From Planctomycetota bacterium (GTDB taxonomy: Bacteria > Planctomycetota > UBA1135 > GCA-002686595), in contig NZBA01000050.1 of NCBI GenBank assembly GCA_002686265.1, positions 310,001 through 374,000 of the forward strand: DNA of 64,000 nucleotides, given 5' to 3'. The number at the start of each line of letters is the position of its first letter. Position 1 is the stretch's first letter. A model generated the notes under the pieces. That model did no database searches and was not told the origin of the DNA. It saw only the letters and a list, made by a program, of their open reading frames with translations. Shown one piece after another: positions 17,723 through 25,146 of this stretch. The position numbers and the translations under genes are program-made.

Positions 17723-18207
17723 GACGTCTTCACGAGGAAGAGCGGCTGGCCGAATTCGATCGGCTCGCCGTTCTCCACGAGCACCTCGGCGACCACGCCG
17801 CGCAGCTCGGCCTTTATCTCGTTCATGACCTTCATGGCCTCGATGATGCAGACGACCGACTCGTCGTCGACCGAGCCGCCCACGTCCACGAAGGGATCCG
17901 CCTCCGGCGAGGCAGCGCGGTAGAAAGTCCCCACCATGGGACTCGTGATCTGCTCGTGGCCCGCGGGGATCCCGCTCCCGCCGGTGGCCTCGCCCCCGGC
18001 CACCGCGGCGCTCGCGGCGCTCGGAGCCACGGGCGCCGCGGCGCCCGGCAGGACCTGCACCATGGGCTGCACGACGCTCTCGCCGGTTGCGCTACCACGC
18101 TTGAGGCGCACGCGGACGCCGTTGGGGGCGTCGTCGATCTCCAGCTCGGTGATGTCGGCTCCGGTCATCAGGCGCACGAGTCGCCGGAGCATCTTCAGGT
18201 CGATCAT
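17719..18207 (-). CDS. accB: Acetyl-CoA carboxylase biotin carboxyl carrier protein
   Basis: This 162-residue protein has an N-terminal helical region (MIDLKMLRRLVRLM), an Ala/Gly/Pro linker and a C-terminal biotinyl domain. The biotinylation motif is EAMKVMNEI, with the lysine near residue 125. It carries carboxybiotin between AccC and the carboxyltransferase in fatty-acid synthesis. ATG 18207 gives the usual AccB start; 78 in-frame codons further upstream look non-coding. Its TAG stop is provided by the end of the repeat element. Confidence 0.95.
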   Translation of the reverse strand: MIDLKMLRRLVRLMTGADITELEIDDAPNGVRVRLKRGSATGESVVQPMVQVLPGAAAPVAPSAASAAVAGGEATGGSGIPAGHEQITSPMVGTFYRAASPEADPFVDVGGSVDDESVVCIIEAMKVMNEIKAELRGVVAEVLVENGEPIEFGQPLFLVKTS

Positions 18208-18296
18208 CTGGGACGGTTCAGGGCCAAGGGTCGGGGGAGGACACATCGCAGGTCGGCAGGATAGCGCCGGCGGAGGGCCGCCGGAACCGCCGGGCG

Positions 18297-18818
18297 TCAG
18301 GAGCTCGTCTCCGCCAGCCAGGAGCCGCCCTTGCCACCTCGTTTCTCGAGCAGGCGCAGCTGTTCGACCGCAATGGCCGGCGAGAGGGCCTTGGTCATGT
18401 CGATCACGGTCAGGGCCGCGATCCCGGCCCCCACCAGGCACTCCATCTCGACCCCCGTGGGGCCGGTGCAGGCCGCCCGGCAGCGGACCAGGAGCACGTC
18501 GGGGTCCCCGTCGCCCCGCTCAAAAAGCACCTCGACGACGTCCAGGCCCAGGGGGTGGCACATCGGGATCAGCCCCGCCGTGCGCTTGGCGGCCAGGATG
18601 CCGGCGCTGCGCGCCACCTCGGTGATCGGGCCCTTGGGCCCGCCCTCGGTCAGGACGCGCTCGAGCACACCGGTCGGGAAGCGCACCCGGGCCCCGGCCA
18701 CGGCCTCGCGCCGGCCGGGCGCCTTGGCGCCCACATCGACCATGCGCGATTCGAGCCCCTCGGGGCCGCTGCTCAGGTGGCTGAGCCCGCCGTCGCTTTC
18801 CCTGTGTTCCACGTCCAC
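18297..18818 (-). CDS. moaC: Cyclic pyranopterin monophosphate synthase
   Basis: This 173-residue protein of molybdenum-cofactor synthesis makes cyclic pyranopterin monophosphate after MoaA. Family signatures are MVDVGAK, GKxGxxxEV-like PKGPITEVARSAGILAAKRT, IPMCHPL and VEMECLVGAGIAALTVIDMTKA. The start is GTG at 18818, with TAAGAT about 15 bp upstream as a possible -10 box. No other molybdopterin gene is in the window. It could be the first gene of the long minus-strand transcript, 89 bp before accB. Confidence 0.93.
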   Translation of the reverse strand: MDVEHRESDGGLSHLSSGPEGLESRMVDVGAKAPGRREAVAGARVRFPTGVLERVLTEGGPKGPITEVARSAGILAAKRTAGLIPMCHPLGLDVVEVLFERGDGDPDVLLVRCRAACTGPTGVEMECLVGAGIAALTVIDMTKALSPAIAVEQLRLLEKRGGKGGSWLAETSS

Positions 18819-19061
18819 CGTTCCCTGCCCGGCATCTTAGCCCGAATCCGGCGCCAACCCTCACCCCCCGACGATGTCCAATCCGGATTCCGCCGGGGAG
18901 AGCACCCCCTCGAAGGCACCGCGGCGGTTTTTTCCCACGTCGAACCGATCACGGGTCGAAGCCAGCCGTAGATTGGGCCGATGGCGTACCGAGGCTCGCC
19001 GGCCGGCCCCACCGACGGCGCTCCCCCCGGCTCCCACCGAACCGCAAGACTGAAGCCCTCC
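18819..19061. other. Divergent intergenic region between moaC and the S41 protease
   Basis: This is the largest gene-free stretch of the window (243 bp). It contains the perfect palindrome AATCCGGATT at 18880-18889, with a second AATCCGG at 18845. TAAGAT on the minus strand (18839-18834) could serve moaC, and TAGATT on the plus strand (18969-18974) could serve the protease. I see no coding frame or strong terminator. Confidence 0.4.
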
Positions 19062-21566
19062 ATGATCGGAATCACCACTCTGCTCTGCATCGCGCCCCTT
19101 CTGCCCGTCTCGGCTCGCCAGGATCCGAGTGAAGTCGAAGCGGCCCTCGCCGAGCGCGCCGCCGCAGCGGTTGGGCTCACCACAGACCGCCTGTGGGCCG
19201 AAGCCGGCGCCCTCGCGGCCCTGGCCGACGACCTCCCCGAGGGTGCCCTCGCGGCGTCCCTCGAGGGATTGTTGGGGGACGACTCCTTGCCAGCCCGCGG
19301 CGTGCTGCTCCTGGCCGCGGCGCGGCTCGAGCTCGCCGAGCCCGACTGGGACGCCCTCGGCCGGCGCCTCGGTCCCTTGCTCGACGGTGACGACGAGGAG
19401 GTCGTGCGCGGCGCCGCGGGCCTCCTGGCCGACGCCGGCTTCCACCTGCTCGAGCCCGACCGCCGCGAGGAGCTGGTGACGCGCCTCCTGGCCGGAGCGC
19501 GCGATGCCGTGCGCGAGCCCGCCACGCGCCTCGAGCTGGCGGTCACCGCCTGGCGCCTCGGCAGCGGGCGCCAAAAGCGCGCCGCGCGCGCGGAGATGCT
19601 CACGTTTCTCGAGTCCTCCGACCCGGGTTTGCGCGGTCAGGCCGCCCTGGCCCTGGCCCGCGCACGAGACCTGGAAACCGCCCGCGGCGAGCTCGAGCGC
19701 CTCGCGCGCACCCCCGGCGAAGCCGGCCTGCTGGCCGACGCCTTCCTGCAAGTCGAGCGCACGCGCGCCTACTGGGCCAGTAAGAACCGCAACCAGCGCG
19801 AGCGCCTCGACCAGGCCCTCGCCCAGGAGGGCCCGCCGCGCGACCTCGAGAAGTTCGAGCGCATGATCCAGCTCATCCAGGGCCGCCACATCGAGGGCGA
19901 CCTGCCCCACGCCGAGCGCGACTCGCTGATCGACGCCGGCCTACAGGGGATGCTGCAGAGCCTGGACAACCACTCGAACTACCTCAGCGAGGAGATCTTC
20001 ACCAAGTTCCAGCAGGAGCTCGACGGTGAGTACGGCGGGATCGGCGCCTACGTCCAGAACGACCCCGGCGACGGGCTCTTCACCATCACGCGTCCAATTT
20101 ACTCCGGCCCCGCCTACAAGAGCGGTTTGATGAGCGACGACAAGGTCGTGCGCATCGGCGACTGGCCGACCCTCGAGGGCGGCCAGGGCAAGGCCTCCGA
20201 GGAGATCATCCGCAAGCTCAAGGGCAAGCCCGGTACGGACGTCAAGCTCTACATCTGGCGGCGCGGGATGGACTCGGCTCTGATCGACCGACCGACCGAG
20301 GACATGGCGGTCGTGATCCGCCGCGAGCTGATCACGATCCCGCCGGTGCGCTGGGACATCCTCCCCGGACGCATCGCCCTGGTGGAACTGACCCAATTCT
20401 CGGGCGTCGCCAGCCAGGAGCTGGGGCACACCCTTCTGGGCCTGCTCCAGGCCGAGCGCGTCGAGGGCGTGATCCTCGACCTGCGCAACAACCCCGGCGG
20501 CCTGCTGAACGAGGCGCGGGCGGTGGCCGACCTGTTCCTGCCGGGCGAGCGCCTGGTGGTGACGACCGAGAGCCGCGTCGCCGCCCCCGAGCAGCTCCAT
20601 ACTGTGCGCGACGCGCTGGTCGCCGCGGACGTCCCCCTGGCGGTGTTGATCAACCGCTTCAGCGCCTCGGCTTCGGAGATCGTCTCCGGCGCGCTCCAGG
20701 ACCACGCTCGCGCCACCATCGTCGGCCAGCGCAGCTTCGGCAAGGGCTCGGTCCAGAACCTGATCCCGGTGCGCGGCGAGCGCGACGATCGCTTCGACGA
20801 CGAGAACGGCAACGGGCGCTTCGACAGCTGGGAGACGATCACCCGCGACTGGAACGAGAACGGCGAGTTCGATTTCGCCCCGCGGGTCAAGCTGACCGTG
20901 GCGCGCTACCTGCTGCCCTCGGGGCGCTCGATCCACCGCGAGTTCGACGAGGAGGGCAAGATCGTCAGCGCCGGCGGTGTCGTGCCCGACGAGGAGGTCG
21001 ACCAGCGACGCTGGGAGCACTGGAAGCTGGAGGAGATCCGCGACCTGCGCTCCGAGCGCGCGATCCGTACCTGGGTCGCCGACCACTGGGAGTCCCACCG
21101 TGACCTGTTCGAGGAGCTCGCCTACGGCGACGGGGGCGACACCTCGCGCTATCCCGGCTTCTCGGAGTTCCACGCCGGTCTCTCAACGCTCCTGCCTCCC
21201 CAGGACCTGCGCCTGTTGCTGCGCACCGAGATCCGCCGCCGGGTGCAGGACGAGCGCGGTGCAGCCTTCCCCTTCGGCGGCGATTACCAGGAAGATCGGC
21301 AACTACAGCGTGCGCTCGAGGTCGTGTTCGAGGAGCTGGGCCGCTCGGCAGGGGAGGTCGAGGCCTACGCCCTGACCTTCGACGGCTTGAGCGAGGAGGC
21401 CCTCGACTCCGCGGAGACCGTCACCGCGACCGCCAGCAGCGAGGAGGAGCGCCGCAGCGTGCGCGACGCCCTGGCCCAATTGGCCGCGGCCCGCCGCGAG
21501 GACGGGAGGCTCTCCACCGAGACCCTCGAGCTCTTGACCGGCATCCTCAACCGCCTCGACCACTAG
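19062..21566 (+). CDS. S41 family C-terminal processing peptidase with EF-hand-like insert
   Basis: This is an 834-residue secreted protease. The signal peptide is MIGITTLLCIAPLLPVSARQ, which decides start 19062 over the in-frame ATG at 18981. A HEAT-like helical region covers residues 30-230 and is followed by a CTP domain with DNHSNYL and a PDZ domain around 340-410. The catalytic Ser is in FSASASEIVSG (about 538) and the Lys in SFGKGSVQ (about 561). Right after the Lys is an Asp/Asn/Gly segment (DDENGNGRFDSWE, then DWNENGEFDF) that looks like two EF-hand or dockerin-type calcium loops. It cleaves proteins at C-termini in the cell envelope; the substrate is unknown. Confidence 0.92.
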   Translation: MIGITTLLCIAPLLPVSARQDPSEVEAALAERAAAAVGLTTDRLWAEAGALAALADDLPEGALAASLEGLLGDDSLPARGVLLLAAARLELAEPDWDALGRRLGPLLDGDDEEVVRGAAGLLADAGFHLLEPDRREELVTRLLAGARDAVREPATRLELAVTAWRLGSGRQKRAARAEMLTFLESSDPGLRGQAALALARARDLETARGELERLARTPGEAGLLADAFLQVERTRAYWASKNRNQRERLDQALAQEGPPRDLEKFERMIQLIQGRHIEGDLPHAERDSLIDAGLQGMLQSLDNHSNYLSEEIFTKFQQELDGEYGGIGAYVQNDPGDGLFTITRPIYSGPAYKSGLMSDDKVVRIGDWPTLEGGQGKASEEIIRKLKGKPGTDVKLYIWRRGMDSALIDRPTEDMAVVIRRELITIPPVRWDILPGRIALVELTQFSGVASQELGHTLLGLLQAERVEGVILDLRNNPGGLLNEARAVADLFLPGERLVVTTESRVAAPEQLHTVRDALVAADVPLAVLINRFSASASEIVSGALQDHARATIVGQRSFGKGSVQNLIPVRGERDDRFDDENGNGRFDSWETITRDWNENGEFDFAPRVKLTVARYLLPSGRSIHREFDEEGKIVSAGGVVPDEEVDQRRWEHWKLEEIRDLRSERAIRTWVADHWESHRDLFEELAYGDGGDTSRYPGFSEFHAGLSTLLPPQDLRLLLRTEIRRRVQDERGAAFPFGGDYQEDRQLQRALEVVFEELGRSAGEVEAYALTFDGLSEEALDSAETVTATASSEEERRSVRDALAQLAAARREDGRLSTETLELLTGILNRLDH

Positions 21567-21598
21567 CGCCCCCCGGCGCTGCCCTCGCGGGCTCCCGG

Positions 21599-21629
21599 CG
21601 GCGCGCCGTGCCCCCTGCGCGGCGCGCCG
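21599..21629. terminator. GC hairpin between convergent genes
   Basis: CGGCGCGCC and GGCGCGCCG form a 9-bp stem with a 13-base loop. The hairpin lies between the ends of the S41 protease gene (plus) and the permease gene (minus). It lacks a T-tract, so a bidirectional terminator is likely from position only. Confidence 0.35.
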
Positions 21630-21659
21630 AGAACCGTGCGCGGTGGAACAGCGCGCCGC

Positions 21660-22937
21660 TCAGGTCTCTTCGGCCAGGTCCTCGAGAGCGGGCAGGACCA
21701 GCTCGCGCACCAGAATGATGGCCGTCGCCGCGATCGGTAGGGCGAGCAGGAAGCCGAGCATGCCCAGGGCGGCGCCGCCGACGAAGACCGCCGCCAGGAC
21801 GACCACCGGGTGCAGCCCCAGGCTGTCGCCCAGGATCTTGGGGATCAGCACGTAGCCTTCGACGATCTCGGCCAGGCAGAAGACCGCCAGGACGCGCCAG
21901 AGGGCACCCACGAGGTCGTGGCCCAGCAGGGCCAGGAAGAAGGCCGCGACCCCGGCGACGAGCGGGCCGACGAAGGGGATCAGGGCCATGAAGCCGCCGC
22001 ACAGGCCGAGCAACAGGGCGTAGTCGACCCCCAGCACGGCCAGGCCGACCGAAAGCAAGAGGCCCTTGATCAGGCACACCAAGAGGCGCCCGCGGAAGAA
22101 GTTCGCCAGCACCTCGCCGATCTGACCGCTGACGCTGACCAGGCGCGTGCGCTCGCGGCGCGGGAGGTAGTGCTGCACGAAGCGGTGGATGCGCTCGAGC
22201 TCGAAGAGCAGGAAGTAGGTGTAGATCGGAAGCAGGAGGCAGAAGGTGCCGAAGGCCAGGGCCGAGCCGAACAGACGCCGAAACAGAGTCAGGCCCGTGC
22301 TGCCCGCCGCCAGGCCGACCTCGGCGGTCTGGCCCGCGCGCTGCCCGCTGAAGAGCTCGCCGCCCACCCAGGCGGCGAGCGAGCGCAGGGTCAGCTCGCC
22401 GTCGTCCAAGGTCCGGATCCCGCCCGCGCCCGCGCCTACTCCCGCGCCCGCGCCCAAGCCCGCGCCGCCCGCGCCCAAGCCCGCGCCCGCGGCCGCGCCT
22501 CCGGCGGCCGCCGCGCCACCGCCGTCATCGTCATCGGCATCGGAGCTCTCGCCGTCGCTGTCGCGGAACAGGAACCCCCGCACGCGGTCGATCGATCCCT
22601 GGTGGCGCTCGAGGAAGGCGTCCACCTGCTCCTCGGCGCGCCCGATCACGCGCTCGTCGCGGAAGTCGCCCGCCAGCATCCGCCCCTGGAGGAGCAGGCC
22701 GGCGAGGAGCCCCGAGAGGCCCAGGGCGAAGGCCGCGAAGATCACGTTCACCGACTTGCGCCGCGACCAGCCGCGGGCCTGGAGCTGCAACACGAGCGGG
22801 TGGGCCACGTAGGCGGCGAAATAACCGGCGATGATCGGGTTGAGGACCGAGCGCACTTCCCACGCTCCCCAGACCGCCACCACGCCCAAGAGGGCGAGCA
22901 AGACGTTGCGCGTGGCCGGCGAGAAGCGCTCGAGCAT
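21660..22937 (-). CDS. AI-2E family permease with Ala/Gly low-complexity insert
   Basis: This 425-residue polytopic membrane protein begins with two helices (NVLLALLGVVAVWGAWEV, NPIIAGYFAAYVAHPLV). It ends with the conserved C-terminal half of the AI-2E/PerM family (LLVCLIKGLLLSVGLAVLG, FMALIPFVGPLVAGV, EGYVLIPKILGDSLGLHPVVVL, ALPIAATAIILVREL). Family members export small molecules or act as sodium/proton antiporters. Residues 125-175 hold Asp/Glu/Ser followed by about 40 Ala/Gly residues in the loop where the family normally has a soluble segment. It is last in a minus-strand group after the Minf_1886-like gene. Confidence 0.87.
   Translation of the reverse strand: MLERFSPATRNVLLALLGVVAVWGAWEVRSVLNPIIAGYFAAYVAHPLVLQLQARGWSRRKSVNVIFAAFALGLSGLLAGLLLQGRMLAGDFRDERVIGRAEEQVDAFLERHQGSIDRVRGFLFRDSDGESSDADDDDGGGAAAAGGAAAGAGLGAGGAGLGAGAGVGAGAGGIRTLDDGELTLRSLAAWVGGELFSGQRAGQTAEVGLAAGSTGLTLFRRLFGSALAFGTFCLLLPIYTYFLLFELERIHRFVQHYLPRRERTRLVSVSGQIGEVLANFFRGRLLVCLIKGLLLSVGLAVLGVDYALLLGLCGGFMALIPFVGPLVAGVAAFFLALLGHDLVGALWRVLAVFCLAEIVEGYVLIPKILGDSLGLHPVVVLAAVFVGGAALGMLGFLLALPIAATAIILVRELVLPALEDLAEET
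22421..22520. repeat. GC-only low-complexity repeat inside the permease gene
   Basis: On the plus strand the stretch is built from near-repeats of CCCGCGCC with interspersed AAG, CTA and GGC. It encodes the Ala/Gly run of the permease on the minus strand. Such runs are prone to slippage, so length variation among strains would be expected. Confidence 0.8.
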
Positions 22938-22994
22938 CGCCAGGATCCTGCCGGGCGCGCCGAGCCGAGTCCAGGGTCCGGATCGGGGAGGGGC

Positions 22995-23405
22995 TCAGGC
23001 CTCGCCCGCCGGGCGCGGCGGGATCTCCGCGGGCAACTCCAGCTCGTACTCCTCCACAAAGGCCTGATCGAAGTCGAAGCCGTCGCGGAAGTCCTCGATC
23101 CTGTCGTCCTCCTGGCTGTTGAGCAGTCCGCTCTCCACCAAGAGGAAGACGATCCGCCCCCAATCGATCGTCTCGTGGACGCCCCAGGAGCGCCAAACCT
23201 GAGCTCCCAGGGGACCGAACAGACGCAGGGCGTAGCTGCGCATTCCGGCCAGCAGCTCCTGGCCCGAGACGTGCCGCTCGGCACCCTCGGCCTCCGCCCG
23301 TCCCGCGAGGCGCACGGCATGGTCGAGGGATTCGAAGAGGAACTGGAAGGCCGCGGGAGCGTAGCGACCGTCGCTCAGGGCCAGCTTGCGCAGGGGGTCG
23401 GTCAT
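22995..23405 (-). CDS. Minf_1886-like conserved protein
   Basis: This 136-residue cytosolic protein has the pattern of the uncharacterised Minf_1886 family: DGRYAPAAFQFLFESLDHAV, RHVSGQELLAGMRSYALRLFGPL, then IVFLLVESGLLNSQEDD and DFRDGFDFDQAF. The function is unknown; the family is widespread in Planctomycetota, Verrucomicrobiota and related phyla. Its ATG overlaps the holB stop in ATGA, so it is translated together with the DNA-replication genes holB and tmk. Confidence 0.82.
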   Translation of the reverse strand: MTDPLRKLALSDGRYAPAAFQFLFESLDHAVRLAGRAEAEGAERHVSGQELLAGMRSYALRLFGPLGAQVWRSWGVHETIDWGRIVFLLVESGLLNSQEDDRIEDFRDGFDFDQAFVEEYELELPAEIPPRPAGEA

Positions 23406-24463
23406 CGCGGCGCCCACCCCGTCACCGGCCGCGCGGCCGTGCTCGACTCGGCCAAGGCCAGGGCCGTGCGATCGAGGATGCCCGGCGGCGAGAGATTGGC
23501 CTCCACATCCTGCCGAGCCTGCAGGAGCGCGTCCACCGTGCGCGCGACACGCGCGCCCCCGACGCCCGCCCAGCCCTCCAGGGTCGAGCCGTGGGCCAGA
23601 GTCGTCGCCTCGACGCCGTGCTCGAGGCGCAGGAGGTCCCGGGCCAGCTCGAGGGCCAACACGACCGCCGCCCGTGTCCGCGCCCGGGCGCGGGCCGCGT
23701 CCGTGCCGCCGGAAAAATCGCCCCGCACCTCGGCCAATCGCGCGGCGGCCTGCAAGGGCTCGACGGTGCCGCGCAAGACCTCCGCCAACAGCGGCTGCAT
23801 CTCCAGAGCGCCCTCGCGCAGGAGCTCGTGGGCGCGCCCCGGCGCACCGCCGCTCCAGCGCCCCAAGCACGCGGCGTCACCGCTCGCCACGCCGGCCGCC
23901 TCGAGCAGGTCGGCCGTCTCCGCCACGCCCACGGCCTCCAGGCGCACGGCCACGCAACGGCTGCGGATCGTCTCCAAGAGCTGGCCCGGTCTAGAGCTCT
24001 CGAGCACCAACAGGGTCGCCTCACCCGGCTCCTCGAGAGTCTTGAGGAGGGCGTTCTGCGCCGCGGCGTGGGCTCGGTCGAAGTCGCGCAGGCACACGAC
24101 GCGCCAGCCGCCCTCGCGGGCGCGCAGGGAGAGGAACTCCTCCACCGTGGTCACCCCCGGGTGGTCGTGGCGCGGGGTCACGCGCCAGATCGGGATCGTC
24201 TCGAGGCCCTCGTCCTCCGGATCGAGCAAGTGCAGGTCGGCCAGAGTCCCCGCCCGCAGACGGGCGCAGGCGCCGCAGCTCCCGCAGGGCGGGCCGGGGC
24301 CGCCGTCGCACAAGAGCCCTCGGGCCAAGCGCACGGCGGCTTGGAACTTGCCGACGCCGCGCGGGCCGTGGAAGAGCAGGGCGTGGGGCAGGCGCCCGGC
24401 GGCGGCCGCCGTCCACAAACCGGTGAGGACCTCGGCATGACCGATGAGCTCAGACGAGGACAC
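23402..24463 (-). CDS. holB: DNA polymerase III delta' subunit
   Basis: This is a 353-residue clamp-loader AAA+ protein. It has Walker A GPRGVGKF near residue 33, the zinc-binding Cys cluster CDGGPGPPCGSCGAC, an ALLKTLEEP box and sensor-like TIRSRC. As the delta' subunit it helps open the sliding clamp and load it on primed DNA. ATG 24463 overlaps the tmk 3' end by 14 bp, and its stop overlaps the next gene in ATGA. The tmk-holB pairing is common in bacteria. Confidence 0.92.
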   Translation of the reverse strand: MSSSELIGHAEVLTGLWTAAAAGRLPHALLFHGPRGVGKFQAAVRLARGLLCDGGPGPPCGSCGACARLRAGTLADLHLLDPEDEGLETIPIWRVTPRHDHPGVTTVEEFLSLRAREGGWRVVCLRDFDRAHAAAQNALLKTLEEPGEATLLVLESSRPGQLLETIRSRCVAVRLEAVGVAETADLLEAAGVASGDAACLGRWSGGAPGRAHELLREGALEMQPLLAEVLRGTVEPLQAAARLAEVRGDFSGGTDAARARARTRAAVVLALELARDLLRLEHGVEATTLAHGSTLEGWAGVGGARVARTVDALLQARQDVEANLSPPGILDRTALALAESSTAARPVTGWAPR

Positions 24464-25082
24464 GGCGCACCTCCTTCAGAATGGCCGCGTGGACCGCCTC
24501 GACGCTACCGGATCCATCCAAGAGGACGGCGCGCCCGACTTCGGCCGCGTAGCCGCGATAGCCCTCCGCCACCCGCGCGTGGTAGGCGTCGTCCTTGTCC
24601 TCGATGCGGTCGCTCGGCGCTCCGCGCCGCGCGGCGGCGGCGGCGGGGGCGAGGTCGAGAACGACCTCGAGATCCGGGCTCGGGCGTCCCGCCCAGGCCG
24701 TCAGAACGGAGCGCACGCGGGCCGTCGAAAGCCCGCCGGCGTGGCCCTGGTAGGCGCAGGTCGAGGGATGGAAGCGCTCGCAGACGACGTGCCGCCCAGA
24801 GGCCACCGCAGGGGCCACGAGCTCCCCCAGCATCTGGCGCCGCGCGGCGGCGAAGAGCAGTACCTCCACGCCGGCGTCGAGCTCCAGGGCGCGGTCGAGC
24901 AGGAGCTCGCGCAACCGCTCCCCGAGAGCCGTCGAGCCGGGCTCGCGCAGGTGCAGGGGGGCGTGCTGCGCGCTGACGCCCTCGCCGAGGACGCGCACGA
25001 GCAGCTCGGCCTGGGTCGTCTTGCCGCAGCCGTCCACACCGTCGAGGACCAGGAACAGGCCGCGCTCGGATCGGGGCGCCAT
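24450..25082 (-). CDS. tmk: Thymidylate kinase
   Basis: This 210-residue P-loop kinase phosphorylates dTMP to dTDP. The P-loop is LDGVDGCGKTTQ near residue 14. The substrate motif is LREPGST, and ERFHPSTCAYQGHAGG corresponds to the DR(Y/F)xxSxxAYQ box. The lid segment is DRIEDKDDAYHARV. The usual first Glu of the P-loop is Asp here. The gene overlaps holB by 14 bp and follows the TPR-peptidase gene by 64 bp. Confidence 0.94.
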   Translation of the reverse strand: MAPRSERGLFLVLDGVDGCGKTTQAELLVRVLGEGVSAQHAPLHLREPGSTALGERLRELLLDRALELDAGVEVLLFAAARRQMLGELVAPAVASGRHVVCERFHPSTCAYQGHAGGLSTARVRSVLTAWAGRPSPDLEVVLDLAPAAAAARRGAPSDRIEDKDDAYHARVAEGYRGYAAEVGRAVLLDGSGSVEAVHAAILKEVRRVLV

Positions 25083-25146
25083 GGACGCATCCTAACCGGC
25101 TTCCCGCGCCGGCCTTCACCTCCGAACGGGCAAACGACCGCGGCCG

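Noticed and set aside
18981..19061. The in-frame ATG at 18981 as start of the S41 protease
   Set aside because: It would bury the clear signal peptide beginning at 19062 behind 27 Pro/Gly/Arg-rich residues.
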